DNA from: Siphonodentalium dalli
Lineage: Eukaryota > Mollusca > Scaphopoda > Gadilida > Siphonodentaliidae
Direction: 5' to 3'
Assembly (NCBI GenBank): GCA_032622095.1
Contig: CP136065.1
Location: 51,269,949-51,333,948 of the forward strand
Length of the DNA stretch: 64,000 bases
Part shown: one piece after another, positions 10,465 through 22,197 of the stretch
How positions within the stretch are numbered: position 1 is the stretch's first letter
Layout of the letters: each line of letters opens with the position of its first letter
Made by a program: the position numbers and the translations under genes
Notes under the pieces: model-generated
The model's database searches: none
Seen by the model: only the letters and a program-made list of their open reading frames with translations
Told to the model about the DNA's origin: nothing

Positions 10465-13400
10465 CTAACTATGCATATATATTTGCAGGAGATACTCGAG
10501 CTAGGATTCCTCTTATACCTGAGTTGAGGAATATTTATCCAAATCGTAGATGGTGGCCAAAATGGCCACCAGAAATAAAAAATCGCCGAAAATCGCTGAT
10601 TTTAACATCAGTGAGCATTATTGTCATGATAACTCCACACCTGCTTACTATTGTAAGTTGGGAACACTTAGGCGAAGAACTTTCCTTGTACCATATCCAA
10701 ATAAAAGTCCCCCTAATCCAAAATGGCGCCCACAATGGCGGACAGATTTTGAAAAATCACCGAAATTCCCTCATATTCACATCATTAAGCATTATTGTCG
10801 AGACAACTCCATCCATGCGTACAGTTGAGTTGGAAATACTGAGGTGAAGTATTTACCTTACATCTCATGCAAGAAATGGTTTTCCAAATAAAAGATGGCG
10901 GCCAAAATGGCGACCGAAATTTGAAAACACGCCTACATTCCTTTACTTTCTTAGGATGGGCGTTATTGTTTCGCGATTTCTACTCACCATTACATGTTGA
11001 TATGTATGAATTATCCATTAGGGTTTGGCAAGTGATACCCACAGTCAATATGGCGGCCAAACTGGCGGGCAGAAATTGAAAAGAAGCCGATATTATCACA
11101 TACTAATTTCAACTTTTTGTCATAATATTGATTTGTATAAACGAAACGGTACATAATATAAGCCATATATTAGTTCCAATGTAAGTCGTAGCCTTTTGGA
11201 AGGATGAAAACCCACAATCGCAATGTGGCATTTCAAAATCAATTCTCCACTAAGGGCCCATACTGGCCGTAACCGTATATAGGTGCGCCGAATAGTCATA
11301 TTATGACTTCCAAGAATCAAAACAACAGTACCTGAGCTTATTCTGAATTGCCACATTCAGCATTATCTAGACTCGTTTCCGTCTCTTCGTCAGATTAATC
11401 TATCTCACTCACAACAACAGTTCACTACTCTTCTTTGTAGGAGTGTGCCACTACTCGGAATGTTTCAAACAATACATATGCCGGTGTCCAGCTCACGTGT
11501 TGGTTTCGAAAGCTTGGAATTCTTAGCGAGCTTCATTCGTGGTATAGCTTATGGTATAATTCAGATGCTACATATGGGGTATATGTGTCATCTTGTGCGA
11601 TACACTATAAAGGTATTCGGTCGATGCGTATATACTAGCTTTCAGAAGGACCTATCTATCTGCGTATTGTCAGCTTTGGTGACCTAATGGGGATAACAAC
11701 GTGTACACCCTGGTGATCTTCCCAAATAGCCACTACTCAATACATGGTTCATCAATTCACATACTCATCTAATGCACTGACGTTCCCAGACAACTTCTGT
11801 ATATGGCTTCGAATGTTGAAAGCCCGACATTTGACGGATGCATTTCTGCTAAGGCGTAGAAGACCATAATGCATAATATACCCAAACTCCTTGAACTTGA
11901 TCATAAGAACAAGCTTGTTGGCGTCCAGCAATCGTCTCACCGAACAGACCCAAGCAGATGATAACAATACACACGGTGCTCGTTTGTGGGTATGTGTCAT
12001 GATAGTGGAAATGAAATTGGACCATGACTGCACCGCCCCTTATTTTGTTATGTTTTAGATTCAGACAGGATCTCATGTGTGGCTTTGCTTTCCTTGCATG
12101 CTAAGATTGTATGTTCCCATCCGTTTGGAAGCCGTTCTTAAACAACTGGACCAGGAGTATGCCATTGGCTACTGCTGTATAAGCCCCACCAAGACTGGGG
12201 TGTAGTCTTAAAGGCAAAGACTGGGGTGTAGTCTTAAAGGCGATACCTTTGATAGTTGGTTGATATGTCATACTCACGTTGGGTGGTATGGTTCAAGAAA
12301 GTGCAAATGCCATCAACAAAAGGGTGAAATGTTCAACGCGAAGAACATCCAGAGGAATGTTACGTTGATGAGCTCTTGCATTCAGTTCAACAAACGTTGG
12401 TACACCAAGTGATTTCTTGGTAACATCACCAATGAGACCATTTTCATGCATGAGACATTAACTACTATATTCTAAAGTTATATATATATAAAGCTATATG
12501 ATCACAAAGGTCGCGTTCCCCAACGGCCACAGCCATTGCCATCGAGACTGTAAATTGTTCTTTAAATACATAGTGAAATAAATGCACCACAGTTCCTGAC
12601 ATTTTCTTGAATAATACCGCCCACATACTGACACTAACCCCGAGAGAGGATAACAAAACACGCATACATTCATGCTATAAAGACATTATCGTTTAGTCCA
12701 TTCGACTGTTTTGAGGGAGGCTAGCATATTATTATCCAGACAAAAGTGTACGTAGTTGAATCAGAAAGGCTTCGAAACGGATGTGGAATACAACCTAACC
12801 ACACCAAATAAAACCGACACGCATGACATTCGATATCTTAAACATGCACCAGGTGTAGGGGTGGTGTATACAGTGGCCCATTTCATTCACACTATCATGG
12901 CGCATGTCCACAAACTAGCACCGCGAGCATTGTTCTTCTCTGCTGTGAGATATTCGACGAGACAACTGTGAGGCGTCACACAGTTTGCTTCGGATAATGG
13001 TCAAGAAGTGTGGGTAGTCTGTACACTATGGTCTTCTCCTTAGCAGATAGACATCTGTCCAAGGGAATGAGACAGCTAGCAACCTTCGAAACACTGTCGA
13101 AGTTGTCCACATATGCCAATGCGTTCGCTGAGTTTGTGAGTTGACGAACCATCTATTGAGAAGTGACTAGCTAACTGGTTCGCGAGGTGTACATGTCGTT
13201 ATCCCATGGGGTATGAGACACATACATAGAGATGACCTTCTGTAAGCTAGACACCGGAAAATGAATTGTTTGAAACGTTATGATTAGAGGGACCCTACTC
13301 CCAGGAAGTGGTGAATACTTTGTCGGTGTGAGCAACCTAGATTTATCAGACAAAGAAATGGAAGCTGGTCCAGATAATTATGGACGTGACGTGGCAAATC

Positions 13401-14285
13401 AGAATCTGTTATCAGGTAATTGTTCTGATATAACTATTCGGCGCACCTACGCTTACGGCCATTATCGGCGCTAAGTGAAGACTGGATTTCGAAATGCCAC
13501 ATCGCGATATTAATTGTGGTGTTTCATCTTTCCAGAAGGATACGAGCTATGTTATGCGTTTTGATACCTTTAGGTTGAACTAGTAGATGGTTTATGTACA
13601 GTTTCGTCCATACATACCGATATTATGACAAAAAGTTGAAATTAATATGTGAAAATATCGATTTCTTTTCAATTTCTAACCGCCAATTTAGCAGCGATCT
13701 TGGCTGTGAGTATCAATTGCCAAACCCTAATGAATACTTCATGTCACTATTCCATATCAACATGTAATGGTGGATAGAAATCGCGAAACAATAACGCCCA
13801 TCGTAAGAAAGTAAAGGAATGTAGACTTGTTTTCAAATTTCGGTCGCCATTTTGGCCGCCATCTTTGATTTGGAAAACCATTTCTTGCATGAGATGTAAG
13901 GTAATTACTTCACCTCAGTATTTCCAACTCAACTGTACGCATGGATGGAGTTGTCTCGATAATAATGCCCAATGATGTGAATATGAGGGAATTTCGGTGA
14001 TTTTTCAAAATATGTCCGCCATTGTGGGCGCCATTTTGGATTTGGGGGACTTTTATTTGGATATGATACAAGGAAAGTTCTTCGCCTAAGTGTTCCCAAC
14101 TTACAATAGTAAGCAGGTGTGGAGTTGTCATGACAATAATGCTCACTGATGTTAAAATCAGCGATTTTCGGCGATTTTTTATTTCTGGTGGCCATTGGGC
14201 CGCCATCTTGGATTTGGGTAAATATTCCTCAACTCAGGTATAAGAGGAATCCTAGCTCGAGTATCTCCTGCAAATATATATGCAT
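10465..14285. mobile_element. Foldback-like long palindrome with sub-repeated arms
   Basis: The left arm (10465 to about 12160) is the diverged inverse of the right arm (about 12745-14285). Matching pairs include 10485-10530 with 14225-14275, 10900-11000 with 13780-13880, 11180-11290 with 13430-13560 and 11900-12030 with 12850-12960. The outer part of each arm contains direct sub-repeats of about 160 bp built on AAAATGGCGGCCAAAATGG. Long TIRs made of tandem sub-repeats define Foldback/Galileo-type elements. ORFs repeated in both arms (about 100 residues) are by-products of the repeat. Confidence 0.7.
12191..12243 (+). repeat. Short tandem duplication
   Basis: GACTGGGGTGTAGTCTTAAA occurs twice in direct orientation, spaced about 31 bp, in the spacer of the palindrome. 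Confidence 0.8.
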
Positions 14286-14539
14286 GGGTGTTGTTATAAT
14301 AGCAATAACATTCATTGATTCGAAACATAACATCGCATTATTAACGGAGATACGGCTTTGACCTATGATACCGGCATTTGTGAAAACGTGATATCGGACA
14401 AAAATATCCCGCAATGAATGCATATTATGGTCCCCATGTGTTCGCCAATGACTCCTCTATATGATAAATGTATAACATGACGCAAAAATTCTAACATTTT
14501 CCCACAGAGACAAACGAAAGGTGGTAACATGTCAGAAAA

Positions 14540-14770
14540 ATAGCATATTTTCACATTTCGGCGGCCATCTTTGCCGCCATATTGGATTCTGGTGTCGGAT
14601 TTTTGGCTACATTGTAAGGGTTGTATATTAGCATAACGAATCGATCGGAAAACAAGACCGCATGTGCTATCATCTTTACTATAATGGCGATCAAAGAGAC
14701 CTGGTGCATTTAAAAGAAATGGCCGCCATGATGGACGCCATCTTGTCTGGAGTCTCTGCGGCCACTTTTT
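14540..14770. repeat. Further GCCGCCAT modules outside the palindrome
   Basis: Contains GGCGGCCATCTTTGCCGCCA, ATGGCCGCCATGATGGACG and similar blocks related to the arm sub-repeats, so the right side of the foldback DNA extends beyond the paired region. Confidence 0.5.
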
Positions 14771-15156
14771 TTTCTTGTTAACAAGTGAAAAAAATTAGAG
14801 GAGACCTTAAGGAAGAAAATTAGTGGGGTGAAGTTAAGTCCTGGGGGGGGTGCAGAGGTCGACCAATATCTCCTGGACTAAAACCACTCCTGGTACCTAT
14901 TAGCAGCAATATAATACATAAATGAAGGTAGTCTATACTGGCTGTTCAGTCAGTTGGATGAATGACTACCTTCATGTCTGTGAACTTAACCTACCGACCT
15001 TGTTTTATTTCCAGGAATTACATGCAGTAATGACTAATGTTATTTATATTGTCCAAATAATTTTGTACATTTTAACTGTTTATTAAATCAACTCACAATT
15101 TATAACTAATAACTTATGCGCTCGTGGTTGGTACAGCCCTGCTAGTTGTAGAGGTA

Positions 15157-15405
15157 CTAGGAACCGAGAAAAATGTCCTCACATTCACCCCCTCCCTCTT
15201 CTTCATGGCATCGATGTGCTTCTTTGGCGTGCGATTTGATAGCAAATTCCCCCATATTGCAGATATTGAAACTTTTGGCACACACATTACACTTCACTCG
15301 CTTGGGGTCACCAGGTACAGATGACAACCAACCTCTATTTTCTGGTTTTTCTAGCCAATTATCATTAAATTTGCATTCTCCTCTCATATTTATATGTTTC
15401 GTCAC
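15157..15405 (-). pseudogene. BED-type zinc-finger remnant of a hAT transposase
   Basis: An 82-residue open frame starts at 15405. It contains CKFNDNWLEKPENRGWL, then SVPGDPKRVKCNVCAKSF, MGEFAIKSHAKEAH and a terminal H. This matches the W..VPGD..K..C..C...F....G...I..H...H pattern of BED-like fingers at the N-terminus of hAT transposases and ZBED/DUF4371-type proteins. The catalytic RNase H-like domain and C-terminal hATC dimerisation domain are absent, so it is a 5' fragment. It lies just inside a CAGGGTTCGTACG end (15638), in the expected orientation. Confidence 0.65.
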
Positions 15406-15639
15406 GATTTTGCCATTTATTTATTGTAATTGCGCGGTATCGAAAGTAAAAACAGGAAGTTGAATTACTGCATGGCAACAATCGCAGGAACCGGTGCTCA
15501 GGAAATAATGACAGGAATTCCAGTATATTCCAGTATCGATCGACCGGAGATCGTTTTTCAAGTATATTTCCAGTACTGGAAAGTTGAATTTGCTTTTTCC
15601 AGTATATTCAAGTTTCCAGTAGGGGCGTACGAACCCTGT

Positions 15640-17543
15640 AAAGGGCGTATTTTGCCACGCCCTAGCGATGCTCTTGTTAAGTCATTGATGTGCTACCCAC
15701 AATGCCCAATTGTACTGACTTAACACTGGAGTGAATATTTCACCCCAAAGCCCTGACCGTGTGGTGCACCCTGTATTGTAGTTGTGGTGGGTACGTCTGT
15801 CTGCCCCAGATTAGTTTTAGTTATCTGATTGTTTTTCAAATTTCATATGTGGATTACCTATAACCCCCAGATCGGGGATTGTAGCCCCTGCATCAAGGGA
15901 CATCCTGGTTCCACCCCTGCATGGAGACTATCAAAATTAAATGACTATATATTAAGTGTTCAAACAGACTGCAGAAACCATGTATTATAAATATAAGAAA
16001 CACCAAGGATAATAGTGCAGTACGAAACATTTACAAAGGCGATCCACACCAATAACAAATTGGATAAATAATTATAAAGTTGAACATATAAAATGGAAAA
16101 TAGCAATGACTATTGAACTAACTGACACGACTCATTCCAGACACACACACACCAATTCGATCCGATTTGCGCCTGAAATGTGCAACTTGAAGAGCATTAA
16201 TTATTAAGTTTTATGTAGAGCTGATTTTGTTAAACACTAAGACATTATTGAGAGATAAAATAGACGTCCTAACACCATGACAATAAAATATGTTGTGGCC
16301 TGTTTAGATTATTATCCAGCGCTTGCCTAATTAATTAGTTCCAGAATTACCTGAGAATGCACGTAAGAGATAGTTATTAGTTAAGAAGTCCTATGTTTCA
16401 AAATTGACGGATTTTTGACAATTTTTGGTATGTGAGTTTATTTTCATGTGCGACAGCTGCACAGAACTTACTAAAACCAGAATAATGGCACTTGTTTCTA
16501 TTTATAACAATTTTATGTCAGTTAGCGCAATAACTTGAACAAACATCAAACCATTTAATTAAAATATTTGGTATAAGGATCTTTCACAACAATATCTCGA
16601 TCGAGTACGAAAACCAAGTTTGTCATTTTTTTTACCTGAGTTACGGCCCTTACTGGAACGGTGAAATTGGGCTGGTTACATCTTGTAACAAAAATCACAT
16701 CAATTTTGTGAAATAAAAGTTGTGATCTATGACTGAACAATAAAATGAAATTTCATGTTAGAAATAATAGTTATCAGGCTGATAAAAAATTTCTACAGGG
16801 GGCTTTTTCTTGGGTAAGTACCGGTAGGTAGTGGAAAAACAAACCAAATTTTAGTTTTGTTGCTGGGGGCAAATAACTGCTTTCTCTGAGTTTTGCTGCA
16901 TTGGAAGGAATGGGCCACCAAGAATATTAACGGAAGTGATGATAATCTGGGTTTTTATCATTTTCACTAGGGGATTGCCCATCAAAAATGATGGGTAAAT
17001 AAATGTTCTTTTTTACTTTCTTGTGTTCGTATGTATGAACAAATTCTCATTTCATTTTCTATTAGAAATGTAATGGCTATATGGTTCTCTTGTCACCGCA
17101 TGGAGGCATAGGAATACTTTATTTCACTAAGAACTGTATCTATTTTACCCCCACTCCAACATATATAGGCCTATGAATGCACATATGCAATGTATCAAAC
17201 TCAACATTATATTACTTACTGTACTAACTGAAACAGACTTTGCCGCCCCTACATATATATATACATGTATATATAGTAGGCCTAGTCTGTGGCCTTTTTT
17301 GTGAACTTCGTGCATATTTTGAACTATTAAGCGACCTGCGTCCCCATTGTGGCACCCTGTGGCCCCTTTGTGCACTACCTATATAGGGGCATGTGGCCCC
17401 ATTTGCGCTTCGTACCCATTTTGATATCAAACAGGCTCTCTTTTGTAGCCTTTATTCAGCAGCGAAAGGGAACGGCAGGTTTTATATATATAGATTGTGG
17501 TCTTAATCACATATGTTCACATATTATATCTTCAATTTTTCAG
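15640..17543. other. Region 5' of the TMEM11 last exon
   Basis: Must contain the TMEM11 intron and possibly the first exon, but I could not identify a convincing first exon or promoter. An ATG at 16756 (19 codons to a GGGTAAGT donor near 16814, with the right phase) is listed under rejected items. The ATATATA-rich stretch at 17250-17276 and 17400-17500 is low-complexity. Confidence 0.4.
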
Positions 17544-18048
17544 AGAAGAACCTCCTGAATATGTTATCATACAGGAGATATATGAGGGCGAGACTGCACA
17601 AGAAGACTTTGAAAATGAGCTAGAAAAAGCTTTAGAAGCTGAAGCCAAGGCAATTATCATTGAACCAGTTCAACTGGGTGATGAAACAACAAGATGGATT
17701 ACCGTTGGGAACTGTCTGCACAAAACTGCTGTTCTCGGTGGTCTAGGCTGCTTAGTGACAGGGTCAGCTTTTCCAAGTAGAACTTTAATATTTACATCAC
17801 TCGGAGGTTTGAGCATCCTCTGTGCTGGCATCTATGCAGTATCTTGGCAGTTTGACCCATGCTGCAAATATCAGGTCGAACTAAATCCGAGCAGGCTACA
17901 AAAGCTGCCTTTGTATAAACTGACATCAAGCACTCCAGTTGTACTGTTTCGCAGGGATGACTACAGGAGAAAGGTACTACATAATGTGATCTCACTATTT
18001 GCAGTAGCTTTTTGTGGACTGAAAATATACAAATCTTACAAAGAATAA
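17544..18048 (+). CDS. TMEM11: TMEM11, last coding exon (partial gene)
   Basis: The exon follows a pyrimidine-rich tract and CAG acceptor (TTCAATTTTTCAG, ending 17543) and encodes 167 residues to a TAA at 18046-18048. The first base completes a split codon. Recognisable TMEM11 blocks are IIQEIYEGETAQEDFENELE, GDETTRWITVGNCLHKTAVL, SWQFDPCCKYQVE, LTSSTPVVLFRRDD and a C-terminal LHNVISL...GLKIYKSY. Hydrophobic segments lie at residues about 69-83 and 90-111, with a third near 148-160. Human TMEM11 has 192 residues, so only a short N-terminus on an upstream exon is missing. Known role: mitochondrial membrane protein (fly PMI) that shapes cristae, associates with MICOS and, with BNIP3/BNIP3L, restrains mitophagy. 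It converges on DHRS7B at 22 kb distance. Confidence 0.95.
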
Positions 18049-18062
18049 TGGAGGGAAAATTG

Positions 18063-18528
18063 TTAAAGGTGCTTAATCCGATCAGGCCCTCATAAATTAC
18101 TATTTCTTTGGCTTCGGGGAAAAAAAATAATTGATTCAAGTCGAGGAACCTACCTATAAACACTCAGAGTGATCAGATATCAATTTTTGAAGTTTTGTTA
18201 TTTCTATTTTTTCTGGCCCAGAAACACACCGTCAAAAGGATGGTCTCAGTCAAAATTGTGTTATTAATACACTTGATTTTAGAGTTATCCATCTTCGTCT
18301 GTTTGAATAAGGGCTTCTGTGGAAATTATTAGTACACATCTCGAGAAATTTACAAACTTAGGGGCAATTATTAGTACACATCGGGAGAAAATTACAAATT
18401 TCAAAAATCAATATCTAATAACTCTGAGCTTTGATGGGTGGGTTCCTCCACTCGAATCAAATATTTTTTACCCACAAAGCCAAAGAAATAGTAATATAGG
18501 ACCCTCTAATCGGATTGAGTACCTTTAA
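18063..18528. mobile_element. TTAA-flanked TIR element in the TMEM11 3' flank
   Basis: TTAA at 18063-18066 and 18525-18528 bound inverted repeats of about 80 bp. The left end AGGTGCTTAATCCGAT and right end ATCGGATTGAGTACCT are followed inward by ATTACTATTTCTTTGGCTT on both sides. TTAA duplication is used by piggyBac and Kolobok/ISL2EU elements. No transposase is encoded. The element starts 14 bp after the TMEM11 stop codon, so it probably forms most of the 3' UTR. Confidence 0.75.
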
Positions 18529-18646
18529 GGAAGAGATAAACACATACACATGTATTATATTACAAGAGTTTTTACGTTTTGCCGGTTTGGGATTAATTTG
18601 GCAGTTTGAGGGAGTTATTTTGTTTTGTTCAAACAGTTCCAGCAAT

Positions 18647-18899
18647 CAAGCCTTGAAATAGGGTGTCTGTCATTTGCAGAATGAGGTCCCCAGAGGGTGA
18701 ATTTAGTGATGCTACCCTGCATAGCAGGCTAGCATCACCAAATTCACCCTCTGGGGACCTCATTCTGCTTACACCTCAGCAGAATGAGGTTCCCAGAGGG
18801 TGAATTTGGTGATGCTAGCCCCCTATGCAGGGTAGCATCACTAAATTCACCCTCTGGGGACCTCATTCTGCAAATGACAGACACCCTATTTCAGGCTTG
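18647..18899. mobile_element. Double-hairpin MITE family P, short form (copy 1)
   Basis: Ends CAAGCCTTGAAATAGGGTGT and ...CTATTTCAGGCTTG form a TIR. Inside are two successive hairpins whose arms carry GCAGAATGAGGTCCCCAGAG and its inverse around a variable TAGCATCACC centre. Structure is as in 39911-40175 and 47678-47918, but the flanks do not match, so the target duplication has been lost or the copy is recombinant. Confidence 0.8.
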
Positions 18900-19639
18900 C
18901 ATCTCATGTTCTGAATGATATGCGCACTAGTTGAATTTTTTTATGCACCTGAATGAATTGAGTCACGAAGCACCAGTGCAGGGATGTAGATACAAGGGTA
19001 GTTTGGAGGGTGTTTACCCCACTCCCAAAAAATATCAAATTTGGGACTTTTGAAAGTCTAATAAAAGTTTGAAATTTTAAGTGCTAAGATACAAACAAAA
19101 TATGCAAAAGTTCTTTTTTACTCAATTTAAATAGGAATTCTGTGATTTTTCAGCTGTATTTTTAATTAATATTTTTTTAAATGAGAGCTTAAACTCATTT
19201 TGTTATGCATCTGAATTTAACATACATTTGAAAACTCAATGTTTTTTAACTAGCTACATGTAGGCTCCTATTTGGCTATCTAATTTTAAAAATATATATT
19301 CTTTAAATGTCTGATTGGGGACAATTGTTACATTTGTATTGAGAAATTTTAAGAATTACTGTTTGAAAGTTCTGAGTAGGACAGTCCATTCCTTAGCTAC
19401 ATTCCTGCATAGAATGGTGCCAACTAGTCATTCAAAGTTTCAATCTGTCAAGACTGATTGTAGTACTAAGGATTAACAACCATACATGTAACAACCATGT
19501 GGTACCTATCACCTTTTATAACCAGGGAATAGAGAGTAGAGATAACATTTATTTTTCAAAAATCATTTGTAAATGCACAACTGATTGGCAACCTCTCAGT
19601 GCAAATAGAGGCCTCTCAGTCTTCAACAAGTCTGAGTTT
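18900..19639. other. No gene seen
   Basis: AT-rich spacer. An AATAAA at about 19059 could serve TMEM11 as a distant polyadenylation signal but is unsupported. Confidence 0.35.
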
Positions 19640-19839
19640 AGTGTTCCTGTCATTTGCAGAATGAGGTCCCCAGAGGGTGAATTTAGTGACGCTATCCCGC
19701 ATAGCAGGCATACCAAATTCACACTCTGGGGGACCTCATTCTACATGACCTCATCTTCTATGGGACACATAGACTCAGAGAAGATGAGGCCTAAGCAGAA
19801 TGAGAGGCTTATACAGAACAGTGAGGGGCTGGCCTCCAG
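19640..19839. mobile_element. Fragment of family P
   Basis: A partial P hairpin (TCATTTGCAGAATGAGG at about 19651) truncated by or fused with the copy that starts at 19840. A 159-residue open frame across it exists only because the palindrome is open in that frame. Confidence 0.6.
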
Positions 19840-20258
19840 CAAGCCTTGTGATAGTGTGTCTGACATTTGCAGAATGAGTTCCCCAGAGGGTGAATTTAAT
19901 AATGCTAGCCTGCTCTGGGGACCTCATTCTGCTGAGGCCTCATCTTCTGGGAAGTATCTATATATAGTCTCAAATTAACATTGTTTTTAGTTACTTTTTC
20001 CCTTTTATTCAGTTTCTATATCCCCTAATTTGCATAAGATAAATTGAATAATCGAGGTGACTAATGGATGAACATCACCAACTTAACTGGGAAATTCAAA
20101 CTGATCCTGGATCTCCCATAGCAGTTGAGGCCTAAGCAGAATGAGGTTCCCAAAGGGTGAATTTGTTGACGCTAGTCCACCATGCGCGATAGTATCACTA
20201 AATTCACCCTCTGATGACCTCATTCTGCAAATGTCAGACACACTTATATCAAGGCTTG
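19840..20258. mobile_element. Family P MITE, long form
   Basis: CAAGCCTTGTGATAGTGTGT at the left and ATATCAAGGCTTG at the right. Two hairpins are separated by a central piece with TATATCCCCTAATTTGCA. Flanks GCCTCCAG (19832-19839) and GCCTTCAA (20259-20266) match at 6 of 8 bases, consistent with an aged 8-bp target duplication. Confidence 0.75.
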
Positions 20259-20295
20259 GCCTTCAATTGCACCAATAAGCCAGCAATCGGTTGGC

Positions 20296-20804
20296 TAGAT
20301 CATGCCATGAATCTCTTCTCTATCTAACCCCCATAGAGATCATATTCCACTAGTACAAAACCTTAGAAGTTTTTGAAGTTTTGACAGGGAACCTTATAAA
20401 GTGGGAACAATAATCGGGGAATATGTTTCTCAGCTATTATAATGTACTTCACAATGGGTGAATGTCCCAACTCAAAATTGCATGTTTTTCTATGACCTTT
20501 GTGAGCCGATATCGCAATAAACATTGAATTATTTACCCAGGAGAAATGCTTTAATTGTCAGCAACACAAAGCAAAATCTCTCAAAAATTCGCTTTAATCA
20601 TGAAATTTAGAGTTGGGACCTTCACCTACAGTAAAGTACATTATTAAGGAACAGATAATAACTAAGAAATATATTCCCCGTGTTATTTTTTTCGACTTTA
20701 TAAGGTTCCCTGTCAAAACTTCAAAAAGTTCCAAGGTTTTGAACTGGTGGAATATGATCTCTACGGGCGTTAGCCAGAGTAGAGATTCATGGCATGACCT
20801 ATCG
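20296..20804. mobile_element. Palindromic element family H
   Basis: Left arm (CATGCCATGAATCTCT, GAGATCATATTCCACTAGT, GACAGGGAACCTTATAAAG) and right arm (the inverse, 20690-20800) are about 80-90 % identical over at least 130 bp. Fragments of the same family are at 24600-25010 and 29515-29575. Confidence 0.7.
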
Positions 20805-20935
20805 GTTGGGCAGTTTGAAATGTGACAAAGGGTGTTGTACAGACACCCATCAAATTCAGAATCACAATTTTGGGGTGTCCTTTATGACCTCCGGAAACTT
20901 TTACTGACTCCATAGATGATATCAATAATTTCTTA

Positions 20936-21171
20936 TTAACACTTTCTTTACTAAATGGAATTTCTCATTCACTTATAAAAGTATACATTGGAATATATTT
21001 TTATTCATTTGGAGGGGTGTTCAGAAACAAATGATCAGACGACAGACATAAACAAAAATAATACAAGTGCAGAATTATTCATATTCACTGATGGTCATTT
21101 GTTGAACTTATTATCTGAACATTTCCTAAGGGAACTACTCGTCAATGAGTATTTAGTATAGAAAGGATTAA
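20936..21171. mobile_element. TTAA MITE, family PB-B copy 1
   Basis: Bounded by TTAA at 20936-20939 and 21168-21171. Ends CACTTTCTTTACTAAATGG and ATTTAGTATAGAAAGGA are inverted. No coding. A piggyBac-like non-autonomous element is the simplest reading. Confidence 0.75.
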
Positions 21172-21239
21172 TTAATTGTCAGTAGCTTGAGTGTGTATGT
21201 ATTTTCCAGTAGCTGGGAGTTATACATTAAAACCTAATG

Positions 21240-21370
21240 CATATGGTGTATTTGAATGTGGCTTCTTGTGTAGGGCTTGATGATTTGATTATCAGGAACA
21301 CCATGGTGTCATGATTATGGGTTTGGATTCTCACTCCACAAAAACATAGAACTGAGAATCCAAACCTGCA
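21240..21370. repeat. Local inverted repeat
   Basis: GGGTTTGGATTCTCA (21319 onward) and TGAGAATCCAAACC (about 21352-21366) form a short hairpin. Nothing else is recognisable in 21172-21811. Confidence 0.5.
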
Positions 21371-21811
21371 AACATGACAACACAGCATTCTCAGTGTATG
21401 TATTGTTAAAGTGATGTGAAACACTCCAGAAATGGAGAATAATCTTCCTCGAAGTAGTTATTTTTACAGATATTATATCCAAATTGATAGCACACACTGT
21501 CATTCTCATATGTTAATTAAATGCATTGACTCTCGGTGGTGTAATCATTTGCATTAGCTTATCGCCGATAGTTACTTCCCGATTTGAGAAGTTCAAACGA
21601 TTTTTTCTATGGAGTGGTATGGTCGATTTGTTTAAGATTTTCGGTGATGTTAGCAGAATGATAAATTCCTCCAGTTGGCGTAGCGTCTGAGTACTAACTT
21701 ATCAGTGTCATGCACCTGAACAAGTCCATAATATTAAGGTCTTAGTAACACCCATGCATACCGATTGAAATACACCCATAGTAACTTATAGTGTCAGGAT
21801 TTCTTTCTCCT

Positions 21812-22174
21812 TTAACCCTTTCTTTACTAAATGGATTCTCCCATCAGTTATGAAAGTATGCATTGGAATGGTCTATTATTCATTTGGAGGGTGTTCAGTA
21901 AAAATAGCAGATGACAAAATGTATGAAAAAATAATACAAATGCAGAATTCCTAATCATTGGTAGGAAATGTTCAGATAATAAGTTCAACCAATCAGGTAA
22001 TAAAAGCAGACGACAGACAGAAAACTAAATAACACAAGAGCAGAATGATTCATATTCATTGGTAGGAAATGTTCAGATAATAAGTTCTGGCCTTTGGCCA
22101 TTTGTTGAACTTATTATCTGAAAATTTCCTAATGGAACTAATTGTCAATGAGTATTTAGTATAGAAAGGGTTAA
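21812..22174. mobile_element. TTAA MITE, family PB-B copy 2
   Basis: TTAACCCTTTCTTTACTAAA at the left and TTTAGTATAGAAAGGGTTAA at the right, with TTAA at both edges (21812-21815 and 22171-22174). Starting CCCTTT after TTAA is typical of piggyBac ends. Internal hairpins contain TTCAGATAATAAGTTC on both strands. Confidence 0.8.
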
Positions 22175-22197
22175 AGGCACAGATGGCCTTTGTTATA

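Larger units (their letters stand above)
10370..15638 (-). mobile_element. Candidate degraded hAT transposon frame
   Basis: The right end, read on the - strand, starts CAGGGTTCGTACGCCCC at 15638. The left end, read on the + strand, starts CAGGCTTCGTACACTAA at 10370. Both continue into repeated ATATTTCCAGTA-type motifs. CAGGGTTCGTACG is a typical hAT terminus. A BED-finger ORF begins 233 bp inside the right end on the - strand, where a hAT transposase should start. Flanks share only TAAAGG (10364-10369 and 15639-15644), a 6-bp rather than 8-bp duplication. The interior is now mostly foldback DNA. Confidence 0.5.

Noticed and set aside
10524-10847. About 107-residue frame repeated at 13910-14206
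   Set aside because: Identical phrases arise from both arms of the foldback palindrome; contains translated AAAATGGC sub-repeats and no domain.
16756-16814. Possible TMEM11 first exon (ATG, 19 codons, GGGTAAGT donor, correct phase)
   Set aside because: The peptide is hydrophobic and unlike known TMEM11 N-termini, and part of it (TTAGAAATAACAGTTATCAG-like) recurs near 22390, so it is probably repeat-derived.
17792-18163. 123-residue - strand frame over TMEM11
   Set aside because: Antisense shadow of the TMEM11 exon.
19499-19978. 159-residue open frame on the + strand
   Set aside because: Spans family P palindromes; the same peptide phrases recur on both strands at every P copy.
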